Part shown: piece after piece, positions 39,853-51,885 of the stretch
Numbering within the stretch: position 1 is the first letter of the stretch
Layout: every line of letters starts with the position of its first letter
NCBI RefSeq assembly: GCF_014649495.1
Contig: NZ_BMTD01000009.1
Coordinates: 186,001 to 250,000 of the forward strand
DNA length: 64,000 bases
Direction of reading: 5' to 3'
Source: Streptomyces filipinensis
GTDB lineage: Bacteria > Actinomycetota > Actinomycetes > Streptomycetales > Streptomycetaceae
The notes under the pieces: model-generated
The model's input: only the letters and a program-made list of their open reading frames with translations
What the model was told of the DNA's origin: nothing
Databases searched by the model: none
Made by a program: the position numbers and the translations under genes

Positions 39853-40974
39853 ATGCACGTCACGCATCTCTCGCTGGCCGACTTCCGCTCGTACACCCGG
39901 GCCGAGGTGCCGCTCGACCCGGGCGTCACCGCCTTCGTCGGCCCCAACGGGCAGGGCAAGACCAATCTGGTGGAGGCGGTCGGATACCTCGCCACCCTCG
40001 GCAGCCACCGGGTCGCCTCCGACGCTCCTCTCGTCCGCATGGGCGCCGAGCGGGCCGTCATCCGGGCGCAGGTCCGGCAGGGGGACCGGCAGCAGCTGGT
40101 CGAGCTGGAGCTGAACCCCGGCCGGGCCAACCGCGCCCGCATCAACCGGTCCTCGCAGGTCAGGCCGAGGGACGTGCTGGGCATCGTACGGACCGTGCTG
40201 TTCGCGCCCGAGGATCTCGCGCTGGTCAAGGGGGATCCCGGGGAGCGGCGGCGGTTCCTCGACGAGCTGGTCACGGCCCGGTCGCCGCGCATGGCCGGTG
40301 TGCGTTCCGACTACGAGCGCGTCCTCAAGCAGCGCAACACGCTCCTCAAGACGGCGGCTCTGGCGCGCCGGCACGGCGGGCGGTCCATGGATCTGTCCAC
40401 GCTCGACGTGTGGGACCAGCACCTCGCGCGCGCGGGCGCCGAGCTGCTCGCGCAGCGGCTGGACCTGATCGCCGCGCTGCAGCCGCTGGCCGACAAGGCG
40501 TACGAGCAGCTGGCCCCCGGCGGGGGGCCGCTGGCGCTGGAGTACAAGCCGTCCGCGCCGGGCGAGGCCCACGGGCGTGAGGATCTCTGCGCCCAGCTGA
40601 TGGCGGCTCTGGCGGAGGCGCGCAAGCAGGAGATCGAGCGCGGGATCACCCTCGTGGGGCCGCACCGGGACGACGTGGTCCTCAAGCTCGGTCAGCTGCC
40701 GGCCAAGGGGTACGCCTCGCACGGCGAGTCGTGGTCCTACGCGCTCGCCCTGCGGCTGGCCTCCTACGACCTGCTGCGGGCCGAGGGCAACGAGCCGGTG
40801 CTGGTCCTGGACGACGTCTTCGCCGAGCTGGACGCGCGCCGCCGCGAGCGGCTGGCCGAGCTGGTCGCGCCCGGCGAGCAGGTGCTGGTCACCGCCGCCG
40901 TGGACGACGACGTACCGCACGTGCTGGCCGGCGCGCGGTACACCGTGTCCGGTGGGACGGTGGAGCGCGTATGA
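39853..40974 (+). CDS. recF: DNA replication/repair protein RecF
   Basis: This 373-residue SMC-like ATPase loads RecA at gaps. It begins MHVTHLSLADFRSYTRAEVPL, followed by Walker A GPNGQGKTNLVEAVGYLATL. The ABC-like signature lies around ASHGESWSYALALRLA, and Walker B is VLVLDDVFAELDARRRERLAEL. ATG 39853 gives the standard length. Its stop overlaps the next start (ATGA), so it is coupled to the DUF721 gene. Confidence 0.97.
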   Translation: MHVTHLSLADFRSYTRAEVPLDPGVTAFVGPNGQGKTNLVEAVGYLATLGSHRVASDAPLVRMGAERAVIRAQVRQGDRQQLVELELNPGRANRARINRSSQVRPRDVLGIVRTVLFAPEDLALVKGDPGERRRFLDELVTARSPRMAGVRSDYERVLKQRNTLLKTAALARRHGGRSMDLSTLDVWDQHLARAGAELLAQRLDLIAALQPLADKAYEQLAPGGGPLALEYKPSAPGEAHGREDLCAQLMAALAEARKQEIERGITLVGPHRDDVVLKLGQLPAKGYASHGESWSYALALRLASYDLLRAEGNEPVLVLDDVFAELDARRRERLAELVAPGEQVLVTAAVDDDVPHVLAGARYTVSGGTVERV

Positions 40975-41546
40975 GCACCGACGAACCCGTCCCCGGGAAA
41001 GCTGCCGGGGAACCAGCCCCCGGGAAGGCTTCCGGGAAGGCTCCGGAGCCCTCCGGTGTCGACCTCGCGCGCGTGGCGTTGCGCGCGGCGAAGGAGCAGG
41101 CACGCGCGCGTGGCGACGTGGCCCGGCAGAAGAAGCAGGCGCGGCGGGGCGGTGGTCTGCGCTCCGGTGCGCGCGCCGACGGGCGTGATCCCATGGCGCT
41201 GGGCGCCGCGATCAACCGGCTGCTGACCGAGCGCGGCTGGGAGACCCCGGCGGCGGTGGGCGGCGTGATGGGCCGCTGGCCGCAGATCGTCGGCGAGGAC
41301 CTGGCCAAGCACTGCGTGCCGCAGCGGTACGACGAGGACGAGCGTGTGCTGGTCGTCCAGTGCGACTCGACGGCCTGGGCCACCCAGCTGCGCCACCTCG
41401 CGCCCGCGCTGGTCGCCCGCCTGAACGAGGATCTGGGGCACGGCACCGTACGGATGATCAAGGTGCTCAATCCGGGCGGTCCGGCCCGGCGCTTCGGCCC
41501 GCTGCGGGCTCCGGGGAGCTCTGGACCCGGCGATACGTACGGGTGA
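40971..41546 (+). CDS. dciA: DciA-like protein (DUF721), candidate helicase loader
   Basis: This predicted 191-residue protein has a disordered basic N-terminal half (VDLARVALRAAKEQARARGDVARQKKQARRGG). The C-terminal DUF721 domain is INRLLTERGWETPAAVGGVMGRWPQIVGEDLAKHCVPQRY, then LVVQCDSTAWATQLRHLAPALVARL. DciA proteins interact with replicative helicase DnaB in bacteria lacking DnaC/DnaI. The start overlaps the recF stop by four bases, and gyrB follows. The domain order is reversed relative to alpha/gamma-proteobacterial DciA and is typical of actinobacteria. The role is inferred from the family. Confidence 0.88.
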   Translation: MSTDEPVPGKAAGEPAPGKASGKAPEPSGVDLARVALRAAKEQARARGDVARQKKQARRGGGLRSGARADGRDPMALGAAINRLLTERGWETPAAVGGVMGRWPQIVGEDLAKHCVPQRYDEDERVLVVQCDSTAWATQLRHLAPALVARLNEDLGHGTVRMIKVLNPGGPARRFGPLRAPGSSGPGDTYG

Positions 41547-41945
41547 CGTACCTCACGTCGAAGGGTGGGCCCGTGCCGTCGGCAGGGTGCCGTGTCGCAG
41601 GTGTGGAGAGCCGCCGTGGCACTGGTGGATCGCCTTCTGACCCCCGAGTAGCCAAGGGTTGACGGCTCGAAGCGCTGAGTGCCGCTGTGAGCCCCTTGGA
41701 GCCCCCATCCGTATATCGGGACCCGGCAGAGGCCGGTTCAGGGCGGCACATGGGGACTCAGGTACCGGCAAACCCCCATCGATGTCAGAGCTACCGGTAG
41801 ACTGGAAGACAATCCCGCCCCACTGTGGGGACCGCCCGGGAAAAGCTGAGCAACGCTGATCAAGGCTTACCAACGCAACATGCCGCAGCCGCTCCGGCAA
41901 CCCCGCCGACGAGCCCGGCTCGTGCTGTGCCAGAAAGGGCGCTTC
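41547..41945 (+). promoter_or_regulatory. gyrB upstream region
   Basis: This gap of about 400 bp has no supported gene. TAGACT (41798-41803) looks like a -10 element with no clear -35, and TTGACG at 41659-41664 lacks a partner. AGAAAGGGCG precedes the gyrB GTG. Supercoiling-sensitive control would be expected here but is not visible. Confidence 0.4.
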
Positions 41946-44030
41946 GTGGCCGATTCCGGCAACCCCAACGAGAACATCCCGTCCACCGACGCCGGCGTGA
42001 ACGGCGAGCCCGCCGAGGCTCCCGTGTCCGGCGAGGCCGCAGATTCTGGCGCAGCCTCCGCCTCCTACGACGCCAGCGCCATCACCGTGCTCGAAGGGCT
42101 GGACGCGGTCCGCAAGCGGCCCGGCATGTACATCGGTTCCACGGGCGAGCGCGGTCTGCACCACCTGGTGTACGAGGTCGTCGACAACTCGGTCGACGAG
42201 GCGCTGGCCGGGTACGCCGACACGATCGACGTCACGATCCTCGCCGACGGCGGTGTCCGGGTCGTCGACAACGGCCGTGGCATCCCGGTGGGCATCGTGC
42301 CCTCCGAGGGCAAGCCGGCCGTGGAGGTCGTGCTGACCGTGCTCCACGCGGGCGGCAAGTTCGGCGGCGGCGGTTACGCCGTCTCCGGCGGTCTGCACGG
42401 TGTGGGTGTGTCCGTCGTGAACGCGCTGTCCACGAAGGTCGCCGTCGAGATCAGGACCGACGGCCACCGCTGGACGCAGGACTACAAGCTCGGCGTCCCG
42501 ACGGCCCCGCTCGTCCAGCACGAGGCCACGGAGGAGACCGGCACCTCGGTCACCTTCTGGGCCGACCCCGACATCTTCGAGACCACCGAGTACTCCTTCG
42601 AGACGCTGTCGCGGCGTTTCCAGGAGATGGCGTTCCTCAACAAGGGTTTGACGATCAAACTCACCGACGAGCGCGAGTCGGCGAAGGCCACCAGCGGTGC
42701 GGACGAGGCGGGCGCGGACGAGAAGGCCGAGGTCAAGTCGGTCGCGTACCACTACGAGGGCGGCATCGTCGACTTCGTGAAGTACCTCAACTCCCGCAAG
42801 GGAGAGGTCGTTCACCCGACGGTGATCGACCTGGACGCCGAGGACAAGGACAAGAGCCTGTCCCTTGAGGTCGCCATGCAGTGGAACAGCGGCTACAGCG
42901 AGGGTGTGTACTCGTTCGCCAACATCATCCACACCCATGAGGGCGGCACGCACGAGGAGGGCTTCCGCGCGGCCCTCACCAGCCTGATCAACAAGTACGC
43001 GCGCGACAAGAAGCTGCTGCGCGAGAAGGACGACAACCTCACCGGTGACGACATCCGTGAGGGTCTGACCGCGATCATCTCGGTCAAGCTCAGCGAGCCG
43101 CAGTTCGAGGGCCAGACGAAGACCAAGCTGGGCAACACGGAGGCCAAGACCTTCGTGCAGAAGGCGGTCTACGAGCACCTCAACGACTGGCTGGACCGCA
43201 ACCCGGTCGAGGCCGCGGACATCATCCGCAAGGGCATCCAGGCGGCCACCGCGCGCGTCGCGGCCCGCAAGGCCCGTGATCTGACCCGTCGCAAGGGCCT
43301 GCTGGAGTCGGCCTCCCTGCCGGGCAAGCTGTCCGACTGCCAGTCGAACGACCCCACCAAGTGCGAGATCTTCATCGTCGAGGGTGACTCCGCCGGCGGC
43401 TCGGCCAAGTCGGGCCGTAACCCGCAGTACCAGGCGATCCTCCCGATCCGCGGCAAGATCCTCAACGTCGAGAAGGCCAGGATCGACAAGATCCTGCAGA
43501 ACCAGGAGATCCAGGCGCTGATCTCCGCCTTCGGTACGGGTGTGCACGAGGACTTCGACATCGAGAAGCTCCGCTATCACAAGATCATCCTGATGGCGGA
43601 CGCCGACGTCGACGGCCAGCACATCAGCACCCTGCTGCTGACCTTCCTGTTCCGCTTCATGCGGCCGCTGGTCGAGGCCGGGCACGTGTACCTGTCGCGT
43701 CCTCCGCTGTACAAGATCAAGTGGGGCCGGGACGACATCGAGTACGCGTACTCCGACCGCGAGCGCGACGCCCTGATCGAGATGGGCCGCCAGCGCGGCA
43801 AGCGCGTCCGCGAGGACTCGATCCAGCGCTTCAAGGGCCTCGGCGAGATGAACGCCGAGGAGCTGCGCGTGACCACGATGGACCAGGAGCACCGGGTCCT
43901 CGGCCAGGTCACCCTGGACGACGCGGCCCAGGCCGACGACCTGTTCTCGGTCCTGATGGGCGAGGACGTCGAGGCCCGTCGCCAGTTCATCCAGCGCAAC
44001 GCCAAGGACGTCCGGTTCCTCGACATCTGA
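41946..44030 (+). CDS. gyrB: DNA gyrase subunit B
   Basis: This 694-residue ATPase subunit has the GHKL ATP site (EVVDNSVDEALAGYAD, VRVVDNGRGIPVGI, GGKFGGGGYAVSGGLHGVGVSVVNALS) and a transducer domain. A TOPRIM domain (CEIFIVEGDSAGGSAKSGRN, MADADVDGQHI) and the tail QRNAKDVRFLDI follow. GTG 41946 (MADSGNPNENIPST) follows a GAAAGGG ribosome site; a frame extension to 41880 is not needed. gyrA follows 42 bp later. Confidence 0.98.
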   Translation: MADSGNPNENIPSTDAGVNGEPAEAPVSGEAADSGAASASYDASAITVLEGLDAVRKRPGMYIGSTGERGLHHLVYEVVDNSVDEALAGYADTIDVTILADGGVRVVDNGRGIPVGIVPSEGKPAVEVVLTVLHAGGKFGGGGYAVSGGLHGVGVSVVNALSTKVAVEIRTDGHRWTQDYKLGVPTAPLVQHEATEETGTSVTFWADPDIFETTEYSFETLSRRFQEMAFLNKGLTIKLTDERESAKATSGADEAGADEKAEVKSVAYHYEGGIVDFVKYLNSRKGEVVHPTVIDLDAEDKDKSLSLEVAMQWNSGYSEGVYSFANIIHTHEGGTHEEGFRAALTSLINKYARDKKLLREKDDNLTGDDIREGLTAIISVKLSEPQFEGQTKTKLGNTEAKTFVQKAVYEHLNDWLDRNPVEAADIIRKGIQAATARVAARKARDLTRRKGLLESASLPGKLSDCQSNDPTKCEIFIVEGDSAGGSAKSGRNPQYQAILPIRGKILNVEKARIDKILQNQEIQALISAFGTGVHEDFDIEKLRYHKIILMADADVDGQHISTLLLTFLFRFMRPLVEAGHVYLSRPPLYKIKWGRDDIEYAYSDRERDALIEMGRQRGKRVREDSIQRFKGLGEMNAEELRVTTMDQEHRVLGQVTLDDAAQADDLFSVLMGEDVEARRQFIQRNAKDVRFLDI

Positions 44031-44072
44031 GTCGGTCTCAGCTGACCGCACCAGGAAGGATCTTCACCAGCA

Positions 44073-46670
<2,598 letters not shown>

Positions 46671-46689
46671 GCACGAGGAGTGAGTCATC

Positions 46690-47427
46690 GTGAGCGGAGC
46701 CACGGGCGCCGGATCGGCCGGTACCCCCACGGGTACGGAGACGGACGGCGGCGGCCGTGGCTCCGCCGCGAACGGGTCGGGTGCGGGGAGCGTGACCGAC
46801 CCGCACACGACCAACCTGAAGCCGGTGAAGGTGTCCGGGACGGACTCCTCCGGTACGTCTGGACCCCAGGGGGGCACTGTGACGGACACCCGAGGCCCGG
46901 CCGCGGCCGGCGCGGCCCAGCAGCCGCCCTCCCCGCTCCCCGGTGAGCGGCGCCCGGAGCAGCCCGCCGGTCCGTACCACCCGCCGCAGGCCTACCCGGC
47001 GCAGGCGCCCGCCGGTGCCGTACGCCGTCCCCGCACCGGTGCGCGCACGGCGCCGCGGACCCGCAAGGCCCGGCTGCGGGTGGCCAAGGCCGACCCGTGG
47101 TCGGTGATGAAGGTCAGCTTCCTGCTCTCCATCGCGCTCGGCATCTGCACGATCGTCGCGTCGGCGGTGCTGTGGATGGTCATGGACGCGATGGGCGTGT
47201 TCTCGACGGTGGGCGGCACGATCTCGGAGGCGACCGGCTCGAACGAGGCGAACGGCTTCGACCTGCAGGCGTTCCTGTCGCTCCCCCACGTCCTGACGTT
47301 CACGACGATCATCGCGGTCATCGACGTGGTGCTGGCCACGGCGCTCGCGACGCTCGGCGCGTTCATCTACAACCTCTCCGCGGGCTTCGTGGGCGGCGTC
47401 GAGCTGACCCTGGCGGAGGACGAGTGA
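46690..47427 (+). CDS. DUF3566 membrane protein
   Basis: This predicted 245-residue protein has a disordered N-terminal half rich in Gly, Thr and Pro and a basic stretch (TAPRTRKARLRVAKADPW). Two membrane helices follow: VMKVSFLLSIALGICTIVASAVLWMVM and LTFTTIIAVIDVVLATALATLGAFIYNL. It ends in an acidic tail. The same family sits after gyrA in mycobacteria. GTG 46690 follows GAGGAGTGAG. Its role is not established, though the gyrA-linked position is conserved. Confidence 0.85.
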   Translation: MSGATGAGSAGTPTGTETDGGGRGSAANGSGAGSVTDPHTTNLKPVKVSGTDSSGTSGPQGGTVTDTRGPAAAGAAQQPPSPLPGERRPEQPAGPYHPPQAYPAQAPAGAVRRPRTGARTAPRTRKARLRVAKADPWSVMKVSFLLSIALGICTIVASAVLWMVMDAMGVFSTVGGTISEATGSNEANGFDLQAFLSLPHVLTFTTIIAVIDVVLATALATLGAFIYNLSAGFVGGVELTLAEDE

Positions 47428-47470
47428 CGGCCTGCGGGTCCCTGACCTGACAGTCCCCGGACAACCGATT

Positions 47471-47499
47471 TTGGGACTGACGTGGTCGTGCGCTAATCT
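47471..47499 (+). promoter_or_regulatory. Promoter of tRNA-Ile
   Basis: TTGGGA (47471-47476) and TAATCT (47494-47499) are 17 bp apart and 38 bp upstream of the tRNA. Confidence 0.65.
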
Positions 47500-47537
47500 T
47501 CAGGAGTCAGCGCGCGGGACACACCGCAAAGCGCGGC

Positions 47538-47614
47538 GGGGCTATAGCTCAGTTGGTTAGAGCGCATCCCTGATAAGGATGAGGCCACAGGTTCAAATCC
47601 TGTTAGCCCCACCA
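47538..47614 (+). tRNA. ileT: tRNA-Ile (GAT anticodon)
   Basis: This cloverleaf starts GGGGCTATAGCTC, with TTGGTTAGAGC as D loop. Anticodon loop CTGATAA carries GAT at 47572-47574. The T arm is CAGGTTCAAATCCTG and the 3' side TAGCCCCA pairs with the 5' GGGGCTA. CCA is encoded (47612-47614). It follows gyrA, a common actinobacterial position. Confidence 0.97.
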
Positions 47615-47620
47615 GTTCGA

Positions 47621-47652
47621 AAGACCCCCAGCCGGTATCGGCTGGGGGTCTT
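47621..47652. terminator. Terminator after tRNA-Ile
   Basis: Perfect 14-bp arms AAGACCCCCAGCCG and CGGCTGGGGGTCTT enclose GTAT. Confidence 0.88.
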
Positions 47653-47705
47653 CGGCGTTCAGGGGGCATGACTGCCGCCGCCTTGGGGGGCGGTGAACGG
47701 GCAGA

Positions 47706-47750
47706 AAAAGGCCCGACCGCTGGCGACGGGGGATGCACCAGCGATCGGGC
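47706..47750 (-). terminator. Terminator of the nSTAND-WD40 gene
   Basis: GCCCGACCGCTGG (47711-47723) pairs with CCAGCGATCGGGC (47738-47750) with one mismatch. The AAAAA at 47705-47709 gives a U tract on the minus strand. It lies 70 bp after the stop at 47821. Confidence 0.75.
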
Positions 47751-47820
47751 TGTGGCCAAGGGTAACAAGAGCGGGCGCCTTGTGGGGCGAAGTCGGGCAG
47801 GAACGAGTCAGGTTGGCCGA

Positions 47821-50800
47821 TCACCGACCGCACGGAGGGTCGTAGGAGAGGCGGGGGAGGTACTCGTGCCACTTCTGCGGGGTCAGTACGCCCCGGGTGA
47901 CGGAGCAGATGTGCCCGATCGCCGCGTCGGCGTCCAGCCGCCACAGCCGGACCGTGTCGGTGCCGCTGGAGAGCCCCAGGACATTGCCCCTGCGGCTGAA
48001 CGACAGGAAGGTGCCCGACCTGGCGTTGGGGTTCATCGACTGGCCGATGGGGCTCGCCGAGGCGGGGTCGGTGACGTTCCACAGCCGGACCGTGTTGTCG
48101 TTGCCGCCGCTGGCCAGAACATGCCCGTCCGGGCTGAACGTCAGCAGTTTGACCGCCTCGGTGTGGCCGATGAGCGGCTTTCCCAGCGCGGTCGCCGAGG
48201 CGGGGTGGCCGAGATTCCACAGCCGGACCGTGTCGTCGTCACTGCCGCTGGCCAGAACACGCCCGTCCGGGCTGAAGGCGATCGCGTTGACGGGGCCCGA
48301 GTGGTCCGTGAGCCGGCCGAGTGCGGTCGGCCGGGCCGGGTCGGTGACGTTCCAGAGGCGGACCGTGCTGTCCGCGCTGCCCGAGGCGAGGGTGCGGCCG
48401 TCGGCGCTGAAGGAGATCGCGTTGACATAGCCCCGGTGGCCCCTCAGCGGCTTGCCGAGCGCGGCGGGGTGCGCGGGGTCGGTGATGTCCCACAGCTGGA
48501 CGGTGGTGTCGTCGTAGGCGGTGGCCAGGGTGCGGCCGTCCGGGCTGAAGGCGAGGGTGCCCGGCCCCGCGAAGCGCGTGCGCAGGGCGATGGGCGCGCC
48601 GGCGGCGACCGGGTGGGACGGATCGCGGACGTTCCACAGGTACACGGCGTGGTCGTAGGTGAGGACGGCGAGGGCGCGGCCGTCGGGGGAGAACCGCAGC
48701 GCACGGTGCCCGGCGTCGCCCCGCATGAACGGCTTGCTCAGCAGCACCGGCCGGTCGGGACGCGTCACGTCCCACAACCGGAGCCTGCCGTCCCGCGCCG
48801 CCGTGCCCAGCACCCGCCCGTCCGGCCGGAACGCGCCGCTGCGGCCGATGATGTCCGAGGTCGGCAGCGACCACAGACGTACCTTGCTGTCGCCGCTGCC
48901 GGTGGCCAGGGTCCGCCCGTCGGGGCTGAACCCCAGGGCGTACATCTCCCCGCTGCTGCCCGCCAGCGGCTCACCCACCTGTGAGGGGGACGCCGGGTCG
49001 CTCACGTCCCACAGGCTCGCCGTGCTGTCCGCGCTCGCGGCGGCCAGCCTGTGGCCGTCCGGGCTGAAGGCCACCGACCAGATCGGGGCGGAGTGGCCGG
49101 TCAGCGGCGGGCCCAGCGAGGACGGCCGGGCCGGGTCGGTGACGTTCCACAGGCGGATGGTGTCGTCCGCGCTGCCGCTGGCCAAGGTGTGGCCGTCGGG
49201 GCTGAACGCCACGGAGTGCACGAGGTCGGTATGGCCCTTCAGCGCCGTGGGGTACGGCTTCGGCCGGAGCGGATCGGCCATGTTCCACAGCAGGATCGTG
49301 TCGTCGTCCCCGCCCGCCGCGAGGGTGTGGCCGTCGGGGCTGAACGCCAGGCTGCGCACCGCGGCGGTGTGCCCGCGCAGCACCTGCCGCTGCGTCGCCC
49401 GGCGCGGGTCCGCCGTGTTCCACAGCCGTACCGTGTGGTCCTCGCCGGCCGAGGCCAGTGTGCGCCCGTCCGGGCTGAAGGCGACCAGGTAGATGGTGCC
49501 GCGGTGGCCGGTGAGCGGCTTGCCGAGCGGCTTGGGGTGGCCGGGGTCGGTCACGTCCCACAGCCGGACCGTGCCGTCGTCGCCGGCGCTCGCGAGGGTG
49601 TGCCCGTCCGGGCTGAAGACGGCGCTGCTGACCCAGCTGCGGTGGCCGGTGAGCGGCCTGCCGAGCGGCTTGGGGTGGCTGGGGTCGGCCACGTCCCACA
49701 GCCGGACGGTCCGGTCGTAGCTGGCCGTGGCGAGGGTCTTGCCGTCGGGGCTGAACGAGGTGAGGTAGACGGCACCGGTGTGGCCGGACAGCGGGGTGGC
49801 CAGGGGCGCGTTCACGATCGAGACCAGCCTGCTGTACGTGCCCTCGTCGTCCGGGCGCAGCCGGTGGGCGACCAGGTCGAGCTGGGCGGCCAGGGACGGA
49901 TCCGTGTGCTGGACCCGGTCGGCCTCGGCGAGCACCTGCTCGAACACGGCGTCGTCGCGCTGCTGCCAGGCGATCACCGCCGTACCGCCCGCGACCAGGG
50001 CCAGCGCCACCAGTGCCGCCACCGCGGCGCGGCTGAGCCACACCGAACGCCTGCGCAGCCGGACGGCCGCGGCCAGGAACTCCACCGCGGTACGGGTCAG
50101 ATACGTGTCCCCGGCCGATTTCGCCCAGGTGCGCGCCTGCTCCAGCCGGGAGCCCCGGTAGAGCAGCGAGCTGTCCCGGTCCGATTCCTCCCAGGACCGG
50201 CCGTCCTCCTCCAGCCGCTGGCGCAGCAGCTGGTCGCCCCGGTCGTCGACGATCCAGTGCCGCAGCCGCGGCCAGGCGTGCAGCAGCGCCTCGTGGGTGA
50301 TCTCCACGGTGTCCGCGTCCAGCGTCACCAGCCGGGCCCGCACGAGGGCCTCCAGGGACTCCTCCGTCTTGCCGGGGTCCGCCGACTCCTGCGCCAGCTG
50401 CCGCCGGGTCCCGCGCCGACGGGTGGCCTGGGTGTCCTCGCCCAGCCTCACCAGCCGCAGCAGGAGCAGCCGGGCGGCCGTGCGGGCCGCGGGGTCGAGC
50501 CCCGACCAGGCACGCTCGGCGGTCGCCGCGACGGCCCCCTGGATCCCGCCCGCCGCGCGATAGCCCGCCAGCGTCAGCCGTCCGGCCTTGCGGCGCTGCC
50601 AGGTGGCGAGCAGGGCGTGCGACAGCAGTGGCAGCACGCCCGCGTCGTGCGCCCCGCGCGGGCCGTCGGCGCTCACCTCGCGCAGGATCAGCTCGGCGAG
50701 CCCCGCCTCCAGTTCCAGGCCCACGGCCTTGGCCGGTCCGGTCACCGCGTCGCGCAGTTCCGCGCTGGTCAGCGGGCCGAGCACCATGTGCCGGTGCTGC

Positions 50801-51885
50801 AGCGCGTCGGCGAGTTCGGGGTAGCGCAGGCACTGCTCGTAGAAGTCGGCGCGGATACCGAGGACGACGAGCACCGGGGCGGGGTCGTCCGTGCCGAGGG
50901 GCGCGGTGCAGGCGGCGTGCAGGAGCTGGATGAACGTACGCCGGTCCGCCTCGTCCGGGCAGAGGGTGAACGCCTCCTCGAACTGGTCCACGATGACGAC
51001 CGGCCGCATCCCGGCGGGTGCCGTGCGGCGCGCCCACGCCGCCACGGCCTCCCGCGCCGCCCGCGCCACGCGCGGGGAGTCGGACCCGGGAGCCGCCGGA
51101 TTCTCCGTGGCCTCCTGCTCGGCCCGGCGCGCGTCGGCGGCGACGGCGCTGAGGTCGGGGATGCGGCGCACCAGCTCACCCAGGGGGTCGGCACCGGGGA
51201 CGAGGTGCAGCACGCAGTCGGCGGTGCCCTCCCCGGCGGCCTGGGACGGTATGCCCACGCCCTGGCCGTCGCGCAGGGCGCCTCCGCGGACGGCGGGCAC
51301 CAGGCCGGCGTTGAGCAGGGACGACTTCCCCGCTCCCGAGGCGCCCACGAGTATCACCAGGCCGCCGGTGCGTTCCGCGGCGCGCAGCTGGGCGACGAGC
51401 GCGCTCGTGCTCCGTTCCCGGCCGAAGAACCAGCGGGCGTCCTCCTGCCGGTAGGGGGCGAGGCCGCGGTACGGGCACACGCCGCCGGCGACGGGCGGGG
51501 CCTGGGCGGACGGCCGCCGGTCCTCCTCGGCGGGCGGTGCGGGCCGGTCGCCGACCGGGTCGGCCAGCGCGCGCTCCCACAGCCGCTGCCAGTGCGCGAG
51601 GTCGTACAGGCCCGTGGACACCGGCGCGGGCCGCAGCCGCCGCGCCTCCGGGATCAGGATGTGCAGCACCGCCGCGAGGGCGGTGAACTGGGCCGGTACG
51701 TTCCTGGCCCGGCGCCAGTCGCTGATCCGCTGCGCGGACACCCGCACGGGCCGCCCGCGCTCGTCGACCCGCTGCAGCCGCACGACCGCCTCGGCGACGC
51801 TTTTGAGCGGAGGGTTTCCAGCCTCCTTGTACAGCAGCGCGAGCCGCTCGGCGAAAGCTGTGCGTGTCCCTGAGTCGGAACTCAA
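47821..51885 (-). CDS. HTH-nSTAND NTPase-WD40 repeat protein
   Basis: This predicted 1354-residue signal-transduction protein has four parts. An Xre-like helix-turn-helix region covers about 20-80 (VSAQRISDWRRARNVPAQF). An nSTAND NTPase covers about 135-480, with GLAPYRQEDARWFFGRE and Walker A GASGAGKSS at 181-189 and PVVIVDQFEEAF as Walker B. A membrane helix near 625 (AAVAALVALALVAGGTAVIAW) comes next. About 14 WD40 repeats follow to the end, each with FSPDGxxLA and VRLW, enough for two seven-bladed propellers. The start is TTG at 51885 after GGGGTGGG. Possible roles are stress sensing, development or phage defence; none is shown. Confidence 0.88.
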   Translation of the reverse strand: MSSDSGTRTAFAERLALLYKEAGNPPLKSVAEAVVRLQRVDERGRPVRVSAQRISDWRRARNVPAQFTALAAVLHILIPEARRLRPAPVSTGLYDLAHWQRLWERALADPVGDRPAPPAEEDRRPSAQAPPVAGGVCPYRGLAPYRQEDARWFFGRERSTSALVAQLRAAERTGGLVILVGASGAGKSSLLNAGLVPAVRGGALRDGQGVGIPSQAAGEGTADCVLHLVPGADPLGELVRRIPDLSAVAADARRAEQEATENPAAPGSDSPRVARAAREAVAAWARRTAPAGMRPVVIVDQFEEAFTLCPDEADRRTFIQLLHAACTAPLGTDDPAPVLVVLGIRADFYEQCLRYPELADALQHRHMVLGPLTSAELRDAVTGPAKAVGLELEAGLAELILREVSADGPRGAHDAGVLPLLSHALLATWQRRKAGRLTLAGYRAAGGIQGAVAATAERAWSGLDPAARTAARLLLLRLVRLGEDTQATRRRGTRRQLAQESADPGKTEESLEALVRARLVTLDADTVEITHEALLHAWPRLRHWIVDDRGDQLLRQRLEEDGRSWEESDRDSSLLYRGSRLEQARTWAKSAGDTYLTRTAVEFLAAAVRLRRRSVWLSRAAVAALVALALVAGGTAVIAWQQRDDAVFEQVLAEADRVQHTDPSLAAQLDLVAHRLRPDDEGTYSRLVSIVNAPLATPLSGHTGAVYLTSFSPDGKTLATASYDRTVRLWDVADPSHPKPLGRPLTGHRSWVSSAVFSPDGHTLASAGDDGTVRLWDVTDPGHPKPLGKPLTGHRGTIYLVAFSPDGRTLASAGEDHTVRLWNTADPRRATQRQVLRGHTAAVRSLAFSPDGHTLAAGGDDDTILLWNMADPLRPKPYPTALKGHTDLVHSVAFSPDGHTLASGSADDTIRLWNVTDPARPSSLGPPLTGHSAPIWSVAFSPDGHRLAAASADSTASLWDVSDPASPSQVGEPLAGSSGEMYALGFSPDGRTLATGSGDSKVRLWSLPTSDIIGRSGAFRPDGRVLGTAARDGRLRLWDVTRPDRPVLLSKPFMRGDAGHRALRFSPDGRALAVLTYDHAVYLWNVRDPSHPVAAGAPIALRTRFAGPGTLAFSPDGRTLATAYDDTTVQLWDITDPAHPAALGKPLRGHRGYVNAISFSADGRTLASGSADSTVRLWNVTDPARPTALGRLTDHSGPVNAIAFSPDGRVLASGSDDDTVRLWNLGHPASATALGKPLIGHTEAVKLLTFSPDGHVLASGGNDNTVRLWNVTDPASASPIGQSMNPNARSGTFLSFSRRGNVLGLSSGTDTVRLWRLDADAAIGHICSVTRGVLTPQKWHEYLPRLSYDPPCGR

